Origin: Meconema thalassinum
Taxonomy: Eukaryota; Arthropoda; Insecta; Orthoptera; Tettigoniidae
Direction of reading: 5' to 3'
DNA: 64,000 bases
Assembly: GCA_946902985.2 (NCBI GenBank)
Contig: OX336389.2
Location: forward strand, 1,008,337,441-1,008,401,440
The translations under genes and the position numbers were made by a program. Each line of letters starts with the position of its first letter. The stretch's first letter is position 1. Positions 10,037 through 20,509 of the stretch are shown here, piece by piece. The notes beneath the pieces are model-generated. The model did not search any database. It was given only the letters and a program-made list of their open reading frames with translations, and was not told the DNA's origin.

Positions 10037-11303
10037 TGTAATCTATCAATTCTTGCCACAAGATGGCTTCACCCAGAGAAGCCATTTGTAACTTTGAAGA
10101 TACAAAAATTAAATAAAAATGAATATTCTGCCTCATAAATGGCCTTTCTTTAAAATTTAAACAAACTGACATAATTAGTACTGTAATTGAACAAATCCAC
10201 CTTATCGAAACTCTTCTCATCTCCGGGCGTGTGCAGATATTCTGAAAGGACTGGCTCGTACATAGGCCTTACCAAAACCTCCTATAAATTAATAAAGATG
10301 AAGGAAGGTTTACATGCATCTAACTAAAAAGAAACTATCGAATTTAAATTTGCTTTATATTCTGAGCTGCATGCAAGAAATTAATGAATATAATAAAAAA
10401 GTGACACACAAGAGATGCAATTAAAAATATATAATATAATAATATAATAATAATAATAATTAGGCCTTTAAAGATTTCTTAGTTTGTTTTTCACATTACC
10501 GGTAATGCCGTCGTCTGCCCAATATGTCCATTTCATCACCACTTTGAAGCTGGTCAGCCATGCCATTATGGTTTACCGCCATGAAGGTCTTCTTCAACTT
10601 AGCACAGTTATCTTGATGGGTATTAGCCCTACTATGATTGTGGCATTACAGCCAGAACCCAATCACGTGGTACCCTCCATACTAAAACAATTCGGAGGTA
10701 CCGTACGGTCTTCAAGCTTTCCGTAGAAACACCAAGCGCTCAGCTCAAGAGAGACACCCTACACAACCTGACATCTCAAAGTCCAGCGAGACAATCTCTT
10801 CCGCAGTGCATCCAGTAGCTTGCTACCACACGTCTGAAACCCACAGCTCCTTCCAGGAAGTCTTATTGTCATACGCCTGCTTGTCCATTCCACTCCTAGC
10901 AAGGCCCCCTGGCTGCTTCCTCCTCACCCTCCCCGGGGTAAGCGAGCATACCTGCTCGAGACAATAGTGTCCATAAATGCTGCCTCCTGTACGTGTGACC
11001 AAAACATGAACCTGACTCCTGGTTCAGTGGTCCGAACAATATTAATAAACTTTCTTAGACAACATACGATTAGAGCTAGCTTCAGAATCTCGTCAATAGT
11101 GACCTAAAATACATTGAATAATTAATAATAAAAAGTATTCGTATATGATAATAGTAATAATAATAATAATGACACTGCGTCTACTGCAGACGTGTCCAAT
11201 GCAATTGAACACGTTGCCAACACGATAACATGATATAAAGAAATAATAAACCCACTAGCCTACATTAAAACTGTCATGGGGGACTCATAAAATATAGGTT
11301 ACA
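10037..11303 (-). repeat. 5' LTR of the gypsy element
   Basis: This 1267-bp repeat is the partner of 4250-5515, with one extra A. It is followed by GTGT (11304-11307), the second target duplication. As the 5' LTR it should contain the promoter; I did not identify a TATA box with confidence. Confidence 0.95.
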
Positions 11304-11370
11304 GTGTGATTAAATAATTTGTATTCCCCGCCCAATTTAATTGGGCTCGTTAATGTGTTTACCAACTGAA

Positions 11371-11706
11371 GCCCCCGTGGCTTAGGCGGCAGCACGCCGG
11401 CCTCTCACCGCTGGGTCCGTGGTTCAAATCCCGGTCACTCCATGTGAGATCTGTGCTGGACAAAACGGAGGCAGACAGGTTTTTCTCCGGTTACTCCGGT
11501 TTTCCCTGTCACAATTTCATTCCAGCAACACTCTCCACTATCATTTAATTTCATTTCATCTGTCATTCATTTAATCATTGCCCCAGAGGAGTGCGTCAGG
11601 CCTCGGCAGCCGGCACGTTCATATCCTCGCCGCTAGATAGGGGCTTCATTCATTCCATTCCTGACCCGGTCGGAGACTGGAAGCAGGCTGTGGATTTTCA
11701 TTTTTC
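11371..11706 (+). repeat. tRNA-derived SINE (SINE-C) with 19-bp target duplication
   Basis: The head GTGGCTTAGGCGGCAGCACG and the B box GTGGTTCAAATCCCGG are tRNA-like. The body includes TTTTCTCCGGTTACTCCGG and a 3' end CAGGCTGTGGATTTTCATTT. The element is framed by AATGTGTTTACCAACTGAA at 11352-11370 and again at 11707-11725, a perfect 19-bp duplication that gives exact ends and implies recent LINE-mediated insertion. Confidence 0.88.
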
Positions 11707-11817
11707 AATGTGTTTACCAACTGAAAAGCAATTCTTTTATAGATTACCATATTTTGTAAGGTGAAAAAGAGGTGGTTTTATCAACAACAAAAAATCTCAG
11801 AAGAATAATAATGAACT

Positions 11818-12340
11818 AAACATCATCATCATCTTCATTTCCCCTTTCCCAGTTGACACTGGGTGGGGGAAAACATGGTTACTCTCCACTTTGTTCTGTC
11901 GTTCCACCATTCCTCTTCCGACACAGTGTTCCAATCCAGGTTCCGTTTTCTAATACTATTCTCCACTGAGTCCATCCAACGCAATCTTGGTCTTCCTCGT
12001 CCTCTCTTCCCTGTCATCCGTCGTTCCAGTGCTCGTCTTGATAGCCTTACTTCATTCATCCGTTTGACATGTCCAAACCATCTCAATCTGTTTTGCTCCA
12101 GTTTGTCATTTAGTTTCTGTACTCCCAGTTCTTTCCGTATATCTACATTTCTCACTCTGTCCCTCCTCGTTTTCTGGACCATACTTCTCAGGAATCTCAT
12201 CTCAGCTGCCTGTACTCTGCTCTCATCCCTCTCAGTCATTGTCCAAGTTTCTGCTGCATATGACATTATAGGAACATAATATGCTTTGTACATAACTTCT
12301 ATAGCCTTAATTGGTATATTCTTGTTCCATACTAGTCCCC
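11818..12340 (-). pseudogene. RTE-like LINE, 3' end of the reverse transcriptase ORF
   Basis: The minus-strand frame (153 codons, continuing upstream to about 12340 without the start) encodes WNKNIPIKAIEVMYKAYYVP, SYAAETWTMTERDESRVQAAEMRFL, RLRWFGHVKRM and KRGRGRPRLRWMD. This is the C-terminal region typical of an arthropod RT family that I place near RTE/BovB. It ends in a GATGATGATG tail at 11822-11833. It is a 5'-truncated, dead copy. Related copies lie at 27523-31330 and, decayed, at 20510. Confidence 0.75.
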
Positions 12341-12700
12341 GTACCTGTTGGTAGGGGGTCCGCGACAGTTGGCCAGGGGGTCCGCAAGTGTCGTCACAAA
12401 TAATGCAATAATGTAAATGGAAAGCGGAGAAAGTACAAAGAGTTCTTTAAAAATAATAATTATCCGTTGCCACCCACAGCACAAGTGGTGCACTCATATG
12501 TGGAGCAGCGTAATTTGAGCATTTCATGTTTCCCGCTAGAGAGCGTTCTGCTGCTTTATCTCTGTGTTCTGCTCTGCAGCCATATTTTGTGTGTTTACAT
12601 ATTTACATGAGTTTTGAAAGTTGAAACTTTTGATTGTTCTAATTGCTAAAAGTCCATTGAATACAATCAATTATAAACTCCCTAAAACACAAAAACAATA
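12341..12700 (+). other. Non-coding part of a hAT element, left side
   Basis: GTAGGGGGTCCGCGACAGTT and CCAGGGGGTCCGCAAG resemble the subterminal 'GGGGGTCCG' text of the hAT ends near 17960-18000. I infer that this is the 5' non-coding part of the hAT copy whose coding part starts at 15849, separated from it by the CR1-like LINE. The outer left terminus was not found and may have been lost to the RTE-like insertion. Confidence 0.45.
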
Positions 12701-12726
12701 TAAGTGAGGACAACACTACTAATGTC

Positions 12727-14175
12727 ATGCTACAATTGTGTCTTGAGGGCCTTACACCATATCTTGTCAAAATAATAAATCTTTCACTGATGACTGGTAT
12801 ATTCCCCGATGCCTGTAAAGTCTCTAGGGTGGTCCCGATCTACAAAAAAGGGGACAAAACCCACCCATCAAATTACAGACCCATTAATATTATATCTGCC
12901 ATCAGCAAGGTTCTAGAAAGCGTTGTTAAACGAAGACTTATGAATTTCTTCATGAAAAATGATTACTTTGCAAACTGCCAATATGGGTTTATTCCAAATA
13001 GAGGAGCTGATAGTGCTATATTTGAAGTAGTAACTGATGTAGAAAAGGCATTAGATGAAAACAAACTAGCTGCTGGTGTACTAATTGACCTTCAAAAAGC
13101 CTTCGATCTGGTTAACCATAAGATTCTCCTTAATAAACTAGAATTTGCAGGCATCAGAGGAGTGGCACATGATTGGTTCAAGAACTACCTCACTAACAGA
13201 AAACAATATGTTGCAATCGATAATGTAAAAGGATCTCAAATGAGAATTGACACAGGAGTACCTCAAGGTTCTGTCTTAGGACCAATTCTTTTCTTGGCCT
13301 ATATTAATGATATAGTATTATTAGAATTGAAAGGCAAGCTTAAACTATTTGCAGATGATATTTTTATACTCTATCTGGGAACATCTGAACAGGAAATTAT
13401 GCTAAATATTAATTATGATCTCAATAAGCTGGTGGATTAGTTGAGAGCACACAAAATGGTTATCAATATCACTAAAACAAAATATTTGTTCTTCCATAAA
13501 CCACCATACAAGATTGAGACCACAAACATAGTCAACATAGCCAACAAAGATATAGAAAGGGTTAAATCAGCAACATACTTAGGTATCACACTAGATAGTA
13601 CACTAACCTGGGAAAATCATGTAGAAAATGTAAAACATAAAATCAGCCCTTTAATTGGTATTATTTTCAGATTAAGATATAGCTGTCTTACTAGCCAACA
13701 ATTGAAAAATATATACTTTGCTCTGATACATTCACATCTAATGTACATGAATTTCATATGGGGATATTGTAAGAAGGAGCTGATAAAAGAACTTGAGATA
13801 CTCCAGAAACGTGCTATAAAATCTATCTTTGGATTACCTTGGCTCACACCCTCAAATGAATTGTACTCAGGAACTAAAATTATGCCACTGCAAAAACAAA
13901 TAGCTATGTCAGCAACAGTATTTGTATACAAATTAGAAAACAAATTGATACACACACACATCCATTTTACCCATGCAAATGACATTCATCACTATGCAAC
14001 AAGAGGAGTAAATCAAATATTCACCAGCCATTCCCAATCCATTAAATTTGGAACTAAAGGAATTATGTCCTCTATAATAAAAGAATACAACTCGCTACCA
14101 TTAGGCATAAGGGAAAGTTTCTCTATAAAAACATTTAAGAGGAAAACAAAAGACTTCCTATTAAGGAATGAATAG
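12727..14175 (+). pseudogene. Reverse transcriptase of the CR1-like LINE, copy A
   Basis: RT motifs run in order: VVPIYKKGDKTHPSNYRPIN, VLIDLQKAFDLVNH, GVPQGSVLGPILF, LFADDIFILY (FADD catalytic box), then the thumb and C-terminal KTFKRKTKDFLLRNE. A single TAG at 13438-13440 splits it: copy B reads TGG (Trp) at the same site (NKLVDW|LRAHK), so this is a nonsense mutation. The endonuclease domain is missing through 5' truncation. Confidence 0.88.
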
Positions 14176-14292
14176 CCAATGTACAATAGCCTTAAGCAAT
14201 GCAATGTATCATACCGTATTATCTCTGTAAAGTTAGTCACTAGCAATCTAAGTTACTATTAAACTAAACAATAATGTTACAAAAATTATATA

Positions 14293-15755
14293 CACACATC
14301 AAAAAAAGTTTTGCATCACCTCGGTTCCCAGATCTCCGGCATATAGACGTTGACTGTGTATATTGTATCCAAGATACAGTCCCTTTGACTGTTCATAGAT
14401 GTCACTAAAACTGCTCAAAGATGTAAACAACCATGCATGAGCAGGGCCTATTAGACGGAGGGGGTACGACAGCCGATCAGTTCCAGTCATTCCACCAGGA
14501 CGAAGGTACGCTGCTCATGTTGTCTGTAGTTCTACCATGCCTAGAAGGTCAATACCGCAGTTCGATCGCGTCCGCATTGTTACTTTGTGTCAAGAAGGGC
14601 TCTCAACAAGGGAAGTTTCCAGGCGTCTCAGAGTGAACCAAAGCGATGTTGTTCGGACATGGAGGAGGTACAGAGATACAGGAACTGTCGATGACAGGCC
14701 TCGCTCAGGCCGCCCAAGGGCTACTCCTGTAGTGGATGACCGCTACTTACGGATTGCCGCTCGGAGGAACCCTGACAGCAATGCCACCATGTTGAATAAT
14801 GCGTTTCGTTCAGCCACAGGACGTCGTGTTTCAACTCAAACTGTGCGCAATAGGCTGCATGATGCGCAACTTCACTCCCGACGTCCATGGCGAGGTCCAG
14901 CTTTGCAACCCCGACACCATGCAGCGCGGTACAGATGGGCCCAACAACATGCTGAATGGACCCCACAGAATTGGCATCACGTTCTCTTCACCGATGAGTG
15001 TCGCATATGCCTTCAACCAGACAATCGTCGGAGACGTGTTTGGAGGCACCCTGGTCAGGCTGAACGTCTTAGACACACTGTCCAGCGAGTGCAGCAAGGT
15101 GGTGGTTCCCTGATGTTTTGGGGTGGCATTATGTGGGGCCGACGTACGCCACTGGTGGTCATGGAAGGCTCCGAAACGGCTTTACGATACCTGAATGACA
15201 TCCTCCGACCCATAGTGCAACCATATCGGCAGAATATTGGAGAGGCATTTGTCTTCATGGACGACAATTCTCGACCTCATCGTGCACATCTTGTGAATGC
15301 GTTCCTTCAAGATAACGACATCGCTCGACTACAGTGGCCAGCATGTTCGCCAGACATGAACCCTATCGAACATGCCTGGGATATGTTGAAAAGGGCTGTT
15401 TATGGACGTCTTGACCCACCAACCACTCAGAGATTTACGCCGAATTGTCGTTGAGGAGTGGGACAATTTGGACCAACAGTGTCTTGATGAACTTGTGGAT
15501 AGTATGCCACGGCGAATACAGGCATGCATCAATGCAAGAGGACGTGCTACTGGGTATTAGAGGTAGTGGTGTGTACTGCAATCTGGACCACAAATGCTGA
15601 AAGTCTAGCTGTATGATGGTACAACATGCAATGTGTGGGTCTCACGAGCAATAAAACGAGCTGAAATGTTGTTTGTGTTGATCTCTATTCCCTTTGTATT
15701 TAACGGTTCCGGAACTCTTGGAACCGAGGTGATGCAAAACTTTTTTTGATGTGTG
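14293..15755 (+). mobile_element. Tc1/mariner transposon in the LINE 3' UTR
   Basis: The 1463-bp element has inverted termini starting CACACATCAAAAAAAGTT and continuing GCATCACCTCGGTTCC on both ends. It is flanked by TA (14291-14292 and 15756-15757). The paralogous LINE copy B at about 40670-40684 shows the uninterrupted ATTATATATATGCC, an empty-site proof of insertion with TA duplication. Confidence 0.95.
14537..15560 (+). pseudogene. Tc1 transposase, one frameshift
   Basis: The ATG frame runs 305 codons: an N-terminal helix-turn-helix pair (TREVSRRLRVNQSDVVRTWRR, then GRPRATPVVDDRYL), and a DDE catalytic domain with FTDECRI, FMDDNSRPH and SPDMNPIEHAWD (34 residues between the last D and E). 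Near 15430 a small indel shifts it into TQRFTPNCR and a stop. The correct C-terminus (RDLRRIVVEEWDNL and onward) continues in another frame to a TAG at 15558-15560. The expected length is about 340 residues. The copy is otherwise well preserved, so it is dead but young. Confidence 0.92.
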
Positions 15756-15848
15756 TATATGCCATGCTGTAACTATGTTACTTGATTGTCCCTAACACGA
15801 GCTCAGGCTCATTGGGACCTATGTAAATAAATAAATAAATAAATAAAT

Positions 15849-17735
15849 ATGGATCGTTGGTTGAAGAATGTATCTTTAAAACGAAGTAGGCACACGGCTA
15901 CATATAGTGACGAAGAGGAATCTGTAGTAATAAATACGGTATAGAAATGAATGGGCCGCCTGCTGTCTCTCTTGAGCGTTGCCATTCTAAGAGTAAGCCT
16001 ACTGCAAAAAGTAGGAAATACGATATAAAATATTTGGATATTGGCTTTACGTATTGTGGACCTAAGGATTGTCCAAAGCCTCAATGAGTGATATGCTTAG
16101 GAACCCTTGCCAACGAGAGTATCAAACCTGCAAACCTCGTGAGACATCTAGATACCAAACACTCGGAGCAAAAAGGTAAATCCTTTGAATTCTTCAAAAT
16201 GAAGTTAGCTGAACTAAAATCATGCCAGAAAATAATTACCAAATGTTCTGGTGGAAATGGGAATGAAAATGCAACGCTTGTATCCTACGAAGTATTCGCA
16301 AAACGCGCCAAAAGTCACACCATTGTTGAAGAGCTCATTCTACCTTCAGGAATTATTTTGTTCAAGAGAATACTGGGCGATGCTGCCAAAAGGCTTGTAA
16401 GTATCGTTCCGCTGTCTAACAATACTGTGCAAAGGAGAATTACAAATATGTCAAGCAATATTGAAGAGACGTTGTTAGCAAGGCTCCACATGTGTGACAT
16501 GTTTGCTCTGCAGTTGGATAAGAGTACCGACATATCAAAAAAGGCGATAATGTTGGCTTCTGTGCGCTTTTTATATCATGCCGAAATATTTCTTTTTTCC
16601 TGTGAACTAGTACACACAACAGCAGCCGATATTTTCGCAGCTCTGAATGATTAGTGTAATAAACATGATATCGCCTGGAAGAAAAGTGTGGGTCTGTCTA
16701 CAGATGGCGCGAAAGCTATGCCCGGATGCAGGAAGGGCCTTCAAGCTGAAGTGAAACAGGTAGCTCCAGATATGAAGTGGACACATCACCGGGAAGCATT
16801 AGTAGCCAAAAGACTGCCTCAACTGCTGCAGAGCACCCTTAATGAAGTGGTGAAAATAATAAGCAATGCCAAAACCAGGTCCTTAAAATGCAGGCTATTT
16901 GCACTGTACTGCAAAGGCATGGGTAGTGAGCATGAGCAGCTTCTCATTCATACTGAAGTGCGAAGGCCTTCAAGGGGTAGGATCTTAACGAGGTTTTTCG
17001 AGCTGAAAGATCAGATATGGATCTTTCATCTTGGGACCATACATGAGGATTTGCTCAATGACTTTTCTAGGCTTTGCAGAACTGCTTATTTAGCTGACGT
17101 GTTTGATCACTTGAATGTTTTGAGTTTGAAAGGTGACTACGTTGATATTTTCCGAGTTGAAGACAAGATCAGTGCGATTATGATTTGTAATATTTAGGCA
17201 GCAAGGGTCCAAAATGGCTCATATGCCAATCTCTCCACACTAAAAACGTTTCTGAAGTCATCTAATGAAGGTTTGCCTTCCGAGGTAAAAGAAAATATAA
17301 CCGATCATCTTCGTAATCTTGCAACCACTTTTCGGGAATATTTTTCCAGAGCCCGATGGTGATAATGCTGGATATGGCACAGATTCAGCTCCAACCCTAA
17401 AATGAAAATATTCAGCTACCATCAGAGGAGGAACAAGACCAACTCGTTGAATTGACCTCAAGTGGAGAAATGAAGAAACTTTTAATGAAAAAGAAAAGCT
17501 AGCAGACTTCTGGGTGACAGCCCGAAGGGACTACATGGGAATCAGCGATAAGTCAATAAAAATTATTCATCTGTTCGCAACAACTTAGGCTACTTGTGTG
17601 AACAAGCTTTTTTCACAATGTGCGCAATGAAAAGCAAATATAGAAATAGACTAGATATGGGGCCTGATTTCGAAATTGCAACCCGACCTTCGAGAAATAG
17701 TTGCGGGAAAGAATAGGTTACGTTCGTCTTATTGA
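15849..17735 (+). pseudogene. hAT transposase pseudogene (BED finger, ZBED-like)
   Basis: Starting MDRWLKNVSLKR at 15849, the text follows the layout of intronless ZBED5/8-like hAT transposases: IGFTYCGPKDCPKPQ, LANESIKP, LVRHLDTKHSEQKGKS (BED zinc finger), NNTVQRRITNMS, FALQLDKSTDIS (catalytic D), GLSTDGAKAMPG, MKWTHHREAL, MGSEHEQLL, and a C-terminal dimerisation-like region up to about 17735. Lesions include stops near 15942 and 16647, a frame change before 16688, and a TGA at 16085-16087 exactly where a zinc-binding Cys codon is expected. The CR1-like LINE sits immediately upstream. Confidence 0.85.
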
Positions 17736-17889
17736 TCGCCGGCCCCTTTTACACATTACTGCTGTTAACAAAATGATAATAGGACTTGTTCCTTCTTTTT
17801 TTTCTCTGCAACAGCATTGTTACTTTTTGGTTTGAAGTAGGAGGTAAATCAACATTAACATACAAATAATTCAGCAGAATACTCCAAGG

Positions 17890-18020
17890 CAGAGGTTCCC
17901 ATTAGGAATTTAAATACCAGTATTGTAAGTCTTGACTTAAAAGATTTTGGAGCAGGGGGTCCGTGCTTACATAATGATCACTTTAGGGGGTCCAAGAAAA
18001 GTTCCTAATGGCAACCACTG
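17890..18020. mobile_element. Short hAT-type terminal pair (mini element)
   Basis: CAGAGGTTCCCATTAGGAA at 17890 and CCTAATGGCAACCACTG ending at 18020 are inverted relatives, 131 bp apart outer edge to outer edge. GGGGGTCCG motifs occur between them, as in hAT ends. The right half may be the right terminus of the pseudogene element. The flanking 8-mers match only partly, so the element limits are uncertain. Confidence 0.5.
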
Positions 18021-18218
18021 GTCTAGGCAAATGTAATTGGCGTTCCTTTGGTTTACAAAACCACCTATACAACCGTATGCATGGGATTGGCAATAGTGTA
18101 CTTGTGCATAATTCACGCGGATAATGGCAGAAACTGCTGGAATTATACTATACAAGTCGTAATCTAAAAGAGGGAATGGCTGAACAATGAATCTTAAAGT
18201 GTGAATCACGTTTTCTTA

Positions 18219-19085
18219 TACCCCATTTAGACGTCTCGGTCGCGATCCCGATTACCTCTGATCTGGATAATGTCCAATCGCGATCAACGGCATTTGTCTT
18301 TGGTACGTGTTTAGACGTCCCATCATGAAACAACAGGATAATCGAGTATAACAGCATGGCATCGCTAAGGTCTGCCAACTTTTGAATTCCAAGTGTTATA
18401 GCAGAAATTTACAGTAGTTGGTTTCCTCCAGTTTTGAAGTATTTCAGTTATTCTTTATACATAATTCAACCTGCTAATACATATTCTTAAATATATACAA
18501 ATCCTGAAGAGACGTGTAGGCGAGGCCTACCCTTGGTGTGGAAATAAAAATATTTTGAAATCTTTAGAATTAGGTCTAGGCTATTTATTGCATAAATACT
18601 TCTTGTTCGTCCAGAGTTATTTGTCCCTATCGGAATCCCTTCTATGTGTATGACAATAAATTTATGTCTTTATTAATCGTCTTCATCGACTTTCCCCAAC
18701 GCTAATATTTTTTTCCAGCGTTTAAACACTGGTATGTTTGTCTCCATCCATCATTTCGTTTCTCTCAATCTTCATATATCTGATATCAACCATCATAAAT
18801 AAAACCATCATGGCCAACATTACGTACATCTCGCATTCAAAACACAAGATAATACAAAATGGCCATTATTTCCACTGCCTACTTCACTCACACAGCAGGA
18901 GGATAGAACATACCGACGATCGCAATGGCCGCGAACGCGATTATCTCGTTGTGGGAACGGGATCGGGCTGATCTTGTTGGAGGGAAAGTTGATCGCGATA
19001 ATGTTATCCTGTTGCGTTTAGACGTCCCAACTTAATCTGGATCAGCGCCTGATCGCGATCGCAACCGGGACGTCTAAACGGGGTA
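18219..19085. mobile_element. PIF/Harbinger-type MITE, 867 bp
   Basis: The inverted ends TACCCCRTTTAGACGTC continue to CGGTYGCGATC (about 29 bp, three mismatches). The 3-bp target duplication TTA at 18216-18218 and 19086-19088 fits PIF/Harbinger. The terminal motif TTTAGACGTCCC recurs inside near both ends (18313 and 19018), and CGCGATC or GATCGCGAT words are scattered subterminally. No transposase frame is present. Confidence 0.8.
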
Positions 19086-19454
19086 TTAGCGTAAGTGTAA
19101 CTGCATAGCGACAGTGTGTTGTTTCATGACGACACCTCTAAACAAGTAGTAGAGACAAATGAAGTCGATCTGGATTAGTCATTATCCAGATCAGAGACTA
19201 TCCAGATTACGACAAAGTATAACTTGTGATCTTGAAAGTCACGGGAAACCTGTCATACACGAACTGTGCCGATCACAACCAATTGCGTACCGGGCTCACG
19301 ACTTTCCCCAAGTCGAACAGCGCTCCACCGTAAACTCGTGACTACAGAGTAGAAACTGCAAAAAAGAAGTCAACCCGCTAGCGAGTGGTGTCGATAACTA
19401 CTCGCCACATTCGACCATGCCCGGCTGCGAACTTGCCACCTTCCACTTTGCTAG
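19086..19454. other. No gene seen
   Basis: The spacer lies between the MITE and the minisatellite. GATCTGGATTAGTCATTATCC around 19164-19185 is a local near-palindrome. No coding or repeat family was recognised. Confidence 0.4.
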
Positions 19455-19925
19455 GTCAACGAGAATCTCGTCAAACGCCTGAGAGCGGCGTCGATAACGT
19501 GACACATAGCGACATTTCTCCGTGTCTGTCCGCGAGAACCGAGATCCCGTGAAACGGACGGCGAGCGGTGTGTATTGCGTAACATTGCAATATTTCGGTC
19601 TCGAGGAGACTGCGAGGACAACGGGAATCTCGTCAAATGGCAGAGAGCAGAGCCGATGCGTAACATCGCAATATTTCTCCGTGTCTGAGCGCAAGAACAA
19701 CTGGAATCTCGTCAAACTGACAACGAACGGCGCCGATTGCGTAACATCGCAATATTTATCGATAATCGACCGCAAGGACAAAGTGAAACCTGTCAAACGG
19801 CCGAGAACACTGTTGATTGTGTAACATTCCAATACAGTACTTTCCCACATTGTTCCCCAGTACCCTGCCTCACCCTCGAAGGAACAACAGAAATCTCTTC
19901 AAAGTGAAGGACGGCGACGTACGCG
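19455..19925. repeat. CpG-rich minisatellite, ~80-bp unit
   Basis: There are about six degenerate units, with GAATCTCGTCAAA-type anchors at 19463, 19541, 19625, 19704, 19785 and 19890 (spacings 78, 84, 79, 81, 105). Each unit carries GCGTAACATCGCAATATTT and CGTGTCTGNGCGCAAGAAC. Periods near multiples of three explain why long frames stay open on both strands here (for example 19398-19850 on the minus strand). I do not regard those as genes. Confidence 0.75.
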
Positions 19926-20509
19926 AAAGGCGAAGTAGCATAATGGTTCCTACTTCTGCTGAATATCCTTCCCAATCACATTGAGCTTTGCAAGATTGGT
20001 AAACGTACCCAATGACATAAAATTATCAGCTCTGCTGAAAAACACCTGGCCTCCTCTGTGAATGACAATGCAGGCTGAGTCCTGTCCGTCATTGTTTAGC
20101 AACGAGCGCGGCGCCAGCAGTCAGGCAAAGCAATCGCACTCGGCAAGACGAGGCTGTCGGGTCGGAACGTTGGCTGGGCTCTCACCCCGCTTAGCGCTCT
20201 AAGCGTGGTGGCGCAAAATGCGGGTGGCGGCATGGTGTGCAGGCGAAATAGAACGCCAAGCGGCAGGATTCTACCGAGCATTCGGAGACTAAGAAGTCGG
20301 GCATTATGAGACTTTTCCCGTATATTTCCCGCATTTTTCCCGGGTCACTAAAATTCCAGAACATTTCCCACATATCCCATATTTCCCGACACCCTGTACG
20401 GAGCTACAGTGCAACAAGATAGCTGAATAGATGGTGAGAACACAGCCAAGCCCAAGCTTCAGGTCGACTCTTCAACACGCAGAAGAGAAATTTCTTAAAT
20501 ACCACTTGC
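19926..20509. other. GC-rich spacer with no recognised gene
   Basis: A GC-rich block at 20100-20250 is followed by TTTTCCCGTATATTTCCCGC and TTTCCCACATATCCCATATTTCCC runs (20310-20390), a simple TTTCCC-rich tract. No known element was assigned. Confidence 0.35.

Larger units (their letters stand above)
4250..11303 (-). mobile_element. Gypsy-type LTR retrotransposon, RT-deleted, young
   Basis: This 7.05-kb element is on the minus strand. The LTRs (1266 and 1267 bp) begin TGTAACC and end GATTACA on that strand, and are flanked by the 4-bp target duplication GTGT (4246-4249 and 11304-11307). By eye the LTRs differ by a single A in a homopolymer (near 4611), so insertion was recent. The internal order is PBS, gag, -1 frameshift site, pol (protease, residual RT/RNase H, integrase), PPT. 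The reverse transcriptase core is missing, so the copy must have been mobilised in trans if it moved in this form. No env-like frame is present. Confidence 0.95.
12670..15848 (+). mobile_element. CR1-like LINE, copy A, carrying a Tc1 insertion
   Basis: This 5'-truncated non-LTR retrotransposon has the RT frame 12727-14175 and 3' UTR text CTCAGGCTCATTGGGACCTA, and ends in a (AAAT)n tail (15823-15848). The Tc1 element at 14293-15755 interrupts the 3' UTR. A second copy at 40583-41964 lacks that insertion, which fixes the limits. The tail directly abuts the ATG-bearing text of the hAT pseudogene (15849), so the LINE landed in the hAT leader. Confidence 0.85.

Noticed and set aside
19398..19850. 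150-codon minus-strand frame and its plus-strand counterpart
   Set aside because: The frames are generated by an ~80-bp tandem repeat; no start context, splice sites or domain.
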